Source: Gorsachius magnificus
Taxonomy: Eukaryota; Chordata; Aves; Pelecaniformes; Ardeidae
Direction: 5' to 3'
Length of the DNA: 64,000 bases
NCBI GenBank assembly: GCA_034008185.1
Contig: CM067081.1
Location: 81,426,765 to 81,490,764 of the forward strand
Positions 62,066-64,000 of the stretch are shown here, one piece after another. Made by a program: the position numbers and the translations under genes. The notes below the pieces were generated by a model. That model made no database searches. It was not told the origin of the DNA and saw nothing but the letters and a program-made list of their open reading frames with translations. The first letter of the stretch is position 1; the number at the start of each line of letters is the position of its first letter.

Positions 62066-64000
62066 TGGTTCTTGTAGGAATCGAAGTCATTTAATTGTTT
62101 GCTTTAAGTGTGGGGGTTTTTCTCATGAATTCTCTTAGATAGGACAAATTAAATCAAATATACTTTTTTTTTTTTTTTTTTTTAGCTTGATATACTGATA
62201 CTCTGGAGGGAAAGGGAACGGAAGGGGAAATTTTTTTTGTTTTGGACTATTTGGCAGGGCTAAAGCGTGACTGTCTGCTTTGGCTTCTTAAACTACGTAT
62301 CACATCTGTAAAAACATAGTGGCAAAAGGAGAAAAAAAATAATCTGCAATGCTTTCCTGGTGGTTCCTGTGAGGCTTTCATGTAACCAATACATTTTCAT
62401 CAATTATGCATTTAGGCCAGAGGAAGAGTTGGAATAAGAAATTCCTTTGCCGTTTCAAGGCTGCTGTCAGGAAGAAAATATAGCCAAGCTGATGGGGCTA
62501 GAAGAAACGCAGTTTTGTTCTTCTGTCCTGATATTTTTCTTCTCTACTTTCTCTACCATCATTCCTATTTGCATAAGCATTTCCCCCAGCATAGCGAAGT
62601 CTGTGTAGGGAACGCAGAGAGGCCCTTAGAGCATGGAAATCTCTTATTTTGCAGTGGCTATTCTAAAGCATATGTAAACACTATTAGGGAACTGAGTAAA
62701 AGAACTTCCCTGCAAAGCATTTGGTCAGATTTAGAAAACAGCATAGGCTCCTTGGTGGGCAGCATTGCCATATGTAACCTTTAGGCTCCTGTGCAATTTA
62801 CAACCCCAAGTTAGGTGCTTAAATACCCTTTTAAAAGTATAACAAGAATTAAGTGCTAAGGACTGGGTTTCACTGTAGCCAGCACACAGAGCAGGCAAAA
62901 GCTGATGTTAGCTACTGAAAAATACCAGAGAAATCTCTCCTCTTCCCTCTATTGGAGGTCACAGGAATCTCCTGTCCCTCTGGATCATATGCCTGAGCAA
63001 AGTCTCAGAGCACTTGCTCACTTTTTTTTTTTGTGAAAAATGTCTGAGAACTTGTGGCAATGCTTCTGGCGCTGTGGCCCGCATCTTACACATGCTTAGA
63101 GCACTGAGCAGGAAACAGAAGATGAGGGCTTAGGGCTCCCCCCCGCCAACTTCTTTTCAGGAGGCTGACAGCCCCCCATCCCACCAGTCCCCGAGGGAAA
63201 ATTAACGTGGGAAAGGCAGGCGGGAGAAGAGAGGTATTAGTGCAGTTAGTAGGAGAAAGAAGCTGTGCATTGCCACCCCTTCTCCCAACTCTGCTTATGT
63301 ATTTTACTTACCTTTCTTAAATGTACGATATATCACCAGGCTTGGAAACAAGGACAGAACTGAAGTCTCCCACTTCTGAAGTAGATGCCACAGCAATTAG
63401 GCTAGGGAGTTTCCCTTTGCATACTGCGGCCCGGCTTCATGCATTCCTGTGGCCCAGCTTCAGCAGAAAGGCCAAGGCTGCTTTTCTTGCTGCTCTTCCC
63501 TAGCCTGAAGGTCAGGGCAGTTCCTTGAGAGATGAGGCTGTGGCTTTTGATAGCTCCAGGCTGAGGAGAGTCTTACAGCCAGGTGCTGCTCTTCTGCTGC
63601 ATCACTTCTTCCTTGGGTCATGTACCTAAGTAAGGAGGTTGTGACATTCAGCAACGCCAGAGCACCAGCTCAGGCTGGGAAGAGGCCAGATTTGAGAGAC
63701 CCAGAAGGTGGGAGGTGGGTGTCAGAAGTTTGGATTGGCGAAGACCAAAGTTCTCCCATGTACTGGAGGCTGTCTCCAAAAGCTTAGGGAGTCATGGCAA
63801 AGCACAGCACACTTGTTTAGAGAGGTCTAGCTGGCTCTGAAAGATATGGATCCTGAACAGGAGGCAACACAACTTGTTGCCTGGGCTAGCAACAACTCTC
63901 CCTCCTAGGAAGGGTGGAGAAAAGATTAGGGGAGAGTAAGTGTTGTACCCGCAGAGCTCGAATACGCGGGAACAGGGGATAGCATCTTGGCATAGCACGC
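62066..64000. other. Intergenic DNA to window end
   Basis: Contains a T-run of about 22 bases at 62,163-62,184 and otherwise unremarkable sequence. No coding exon, RNA gene or repeat family was recognised. Confidence 0.6.

Noticed and set aside
55736..64000. MID1 3' end on the minus strand
   Set aside because: Expected from mammalian gene order, but no B30.2/SPRY or other MID1 coding motif was found in either strand of the window.

Overview
This window is vertebrate nuclear DNA, most likely from a bird. Genes are split by GT-AG introns, there is no bacterial or viral gene organisation, and one 3' fragment that resembles a CR1 LINE (the main interspersed repeat of bird and other sauropsid genomes) lies at about 8,340-8,545. 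The rest is poor in transposable elements and the introns are short, which also fits a bird. The species cannot be named from the sequence.

Two protein-coding genes are present, both on the plus strand. (1) Positions 1-6,329 hold the last six coding exons of a WWC/KIBRA-family gene, read as WWC3. Together they encode 276 C-terminal residues ending in the family's ADDV tail. A 3' UTR follows to about 8.8 kb. The 5' part of the gene lies outside the window. (2) Positions 23,871-51,537 hold the complete coding region of CLCN4, the endosomal 2Cl-/H+ exchanger ClC-4, in 11 coding exons that join exactly to 760 codons plus stop. A probable 3' UTR of about 4.2 kb runs to a polyadenylation signal at 55,711. 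The WWC3-CLCN4 order matches human Xp22, and this is what separates WWC3 from its paralogue WWC2.

Layout: 1-8.8 kb, WWC3 3' end. 8.8-11.5 kb, intergenic. 11.6-12.3 kb, purine-rich then CpG-containing DNA with two strong splice donors, the best candidate for the CLCN4 promoter and 5' non-coding exons. 12.3-23.9 kb, probable 5' intron with a GC-rich block (13.7-15.1 kb) that contains a textbook G-quadruplex. 23.9-51.5 kb, CLCN4 coding exons and introns. 51.5-55.7 kb, CLCN4 3' UTR. 55.7-64 kb, intergenic DNA with a CpG-rich island-like block at 61.4-62.1 kb that carries a strong CTCF-like motif. In mammals the next gene is MID1; no MID1 exon was recognised here.

The two genes have no known joint function. 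WWC proteins are cytoplasmic/cortical scaffolds of Hippo signalling and polarity. ClC-4 is a membrane antiporter of endosomes. I found no undescribed gene system. The observations worth checking are regulatory or splicing candidates: possible CLCN4 first exons with an MiT/TFE-type M-box and CRE-like sites, a NAGNAG acceptor in WWC3, a G-quadruplex, a 19-bp minisatellite, CTCF-like sites, and an intergenic CpG-rich block. Long unassigned ORFs occur mostly in GC-rich stretches and look like chance.
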